The notes below the pieces were generated by a model, which was not told where the DNA came from, did not search any database, and saw only the letters and a list, made by a program, of their open reading frames with translations. The position numbers were made by a program, and so were the translations under genes. Of a stretch of 7,246 nucleotides of DNA, positions 6,690 through 7,246 are shown in pieces. The first letter of the stretch is position 1. The number at the start of each line of letters is the position of its first letter. Origin of the DNA: Candidatus Dormiibacterota bacterium (GTDB taxonomy: Bacteria; Chloroflexota; Dormibacteria; Aeolococcales; Bog-877); assembly GCA_003132265.1 (NCBI GenBank), contig PKXE01000189.1, positions 1 to 7,246 of the forward strand, read 5' to 3'.

Positions 6690-7246
6690 CTACTTGGCGA
6701 CCACGTAGGAGGTGATGATCCCGATCAGGGCCAGCAGGAAAGCGCCACCGAGGAACTCGGCGATTCGAAAGAATCGAAGCTTGGCAAAGGAAGCGTCGAT
6801 GACGACGATGGCGGCGCCGCAGATGACCAGCTTGCCCAAGACCGCCAGGATGCCCAGCAGTCCGCTGAGGAGGTCGGTACCGGTGCCCAGCCCGCCTGGG
6901 ATCACGAAGACGTTCATGAAGATGGCTGAAAGCAGGAACAGCTTGATCCAGCCGCCCCACTTGACGATCGCGTACTCGCGACCCGAGTACTCCAGTACCC
7001 GCGGCTCCTCGATCATCGAGATCTCGATGGTGCCGGCGGGGTTGTCCACGGGAATGTGACCGGTCTCGGCGAGGATCAGCATGAAGAAGGCCACCGCGCC
7101 CAGCACATGAGTGGGCAGCACCATCGCCAGCGGAGAGTTCGCGAGGGCATGGTTCATGAGGTAGGGGTTGTCCGAAGCCGAGAGCACCCCCACGGTGAAG
7201 AACACCAGGATGAAGGCCGGCTCGGCCAGGCCCCCCAGCCAGGTGG
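6690..7246 (-). CDS. hyfC: HyfC/HycD-like (NuoH-family) membrane anchor subunit, 5' end outside the window
   Basis: This is the membrane subunit that links the peripheral redox arm to the ion-translocating arm in group 4 hydrogenases and complex I. The frame is open to the window edge, so about 184 C-terminal residues are seen of a family length near 310. The diagnostic signature is the loop AETGHIPVDNP (visible residues 59-69), followed by a Glu-rich stretch (ISMIEEP) and LEYSGRE. This is the Hyf/Hyc version of the NuoH loop that lies near the quinone or hydrogenase interface. About five hydrophobic segments are visible, roughly at visible residues 8-22, 40-59, 98-114, 121-148 and 162-180. 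A GTG at 7205 lies in mid-domain and is not the real start. The gene ends with TAG, whereas the other genes end with TGA, and the next ATG follows after two bases. The family call is secure; the exact partner chemistry is not given by this subunit. Confidence 0.93.
   Translation of the reverse strand, partial: TWLGGLAEPAFILVFFTVGVLSASDNPYLMNHALANSPLAMVLPTHVLGAVAFFMLILAETGHIPVDNPAGTIEISMIEEPRVLEYSGREYAIVKWGGWIKLFLLSAIFMNVFVIPGGLGTGTDLLSGLLGILAVLGKLVICGAAIVVIDASFAKLRFFRIAEFLGGAFLLALIGIITSYVVAK

Noticed and set aside
6688..6960. 91-codon upstream extension of the hyfE frame
   Set aside because: It lies inside hyfC in another frame and is Arg-rich. The ATG at 6687, two bases after the hyfC stop, gives the family length.
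1..7246. Internal promoters, terminators, tRNA, CRISPR repeats or insertion sequences
   Set aside because: Non-coding gaps are two bases at most. I saw no hairpin plus T-run, no regularly spaced repeats, and no transposase or terminal inverted repeats.

Overview
The window is a stretch of one tightly packed operon from a high-GC bacterium, with every gene on the minus strand, so transcription runs from the right edge to the left. It encodes seven subunits of a membrane-bound complex of the group 4 [NiFe]-hydrogenase / respiratory complex I superfamily. The closest architecture I recognise is the Hyf (hydrogenase-4) type, and the subunit sizes also resemble the Mycobacterium tuberculosis Rv0082-Rv0087 'hyc' locus (compared from memory). 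The host cannot be named from this window. Strong G/C preference at third codon positions and frequent GTG/TTG starts fit an actinobacterium, a Chloroflexota-type lineage or another high-GC phylum.

In transcription order: a HyfC/NuoH-like membrane anchor, cut by the window edge (7246-6690); a HyfE/NuoK-like subunit (6687-6016); a HyfF antiporter-like subunit (6019-4541); a HyfG large subunit with fused NuoC-like and NuoD-like domains (4544-2925); a short HyfH/NuoI-like ferredoxin (2925-2590); a HyfI/NuoB-like small subunit (2593-2018); and a HyfB/NuoL-like antiporter subunit (2021-9). Almost every base is coding. Adjacent genes either overlap by 1-4 bases or are 2 bases apart, so there is no internal promoter or terminator and no gene-free stretch to describe.

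The membrane part looks fully functional: both antiporter-like subunits keep the Glu and Lys residues used for ion transfer, and HyfE keeps its buried acids. The catalytic part does not look like a hydrogenase. All four nickel-binding cysteines of the large subunit are replaced. The protein ends at the residue where a maturation protease would normally cut. The substrate-side GPVH loop has lost both histidines. The ferredoxin subunit has lost exactly the four cysteines of one [4Fe-4S] cluster and kept the four of the other, while the small subunit keeps all four ligands of the proximal cluster. The simplest reading is a nickel-free, hydrogenase-related ion pump with a shortened two-cluster electron wire and an unknown redox partner, comparable in concept to the 'Ehr' (energy-converting hydrogenase-related) complexes. 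The pattern of losses is clean and coordinated, with all frames open, which argues for a repurposed enzyme and not for a decaying one.
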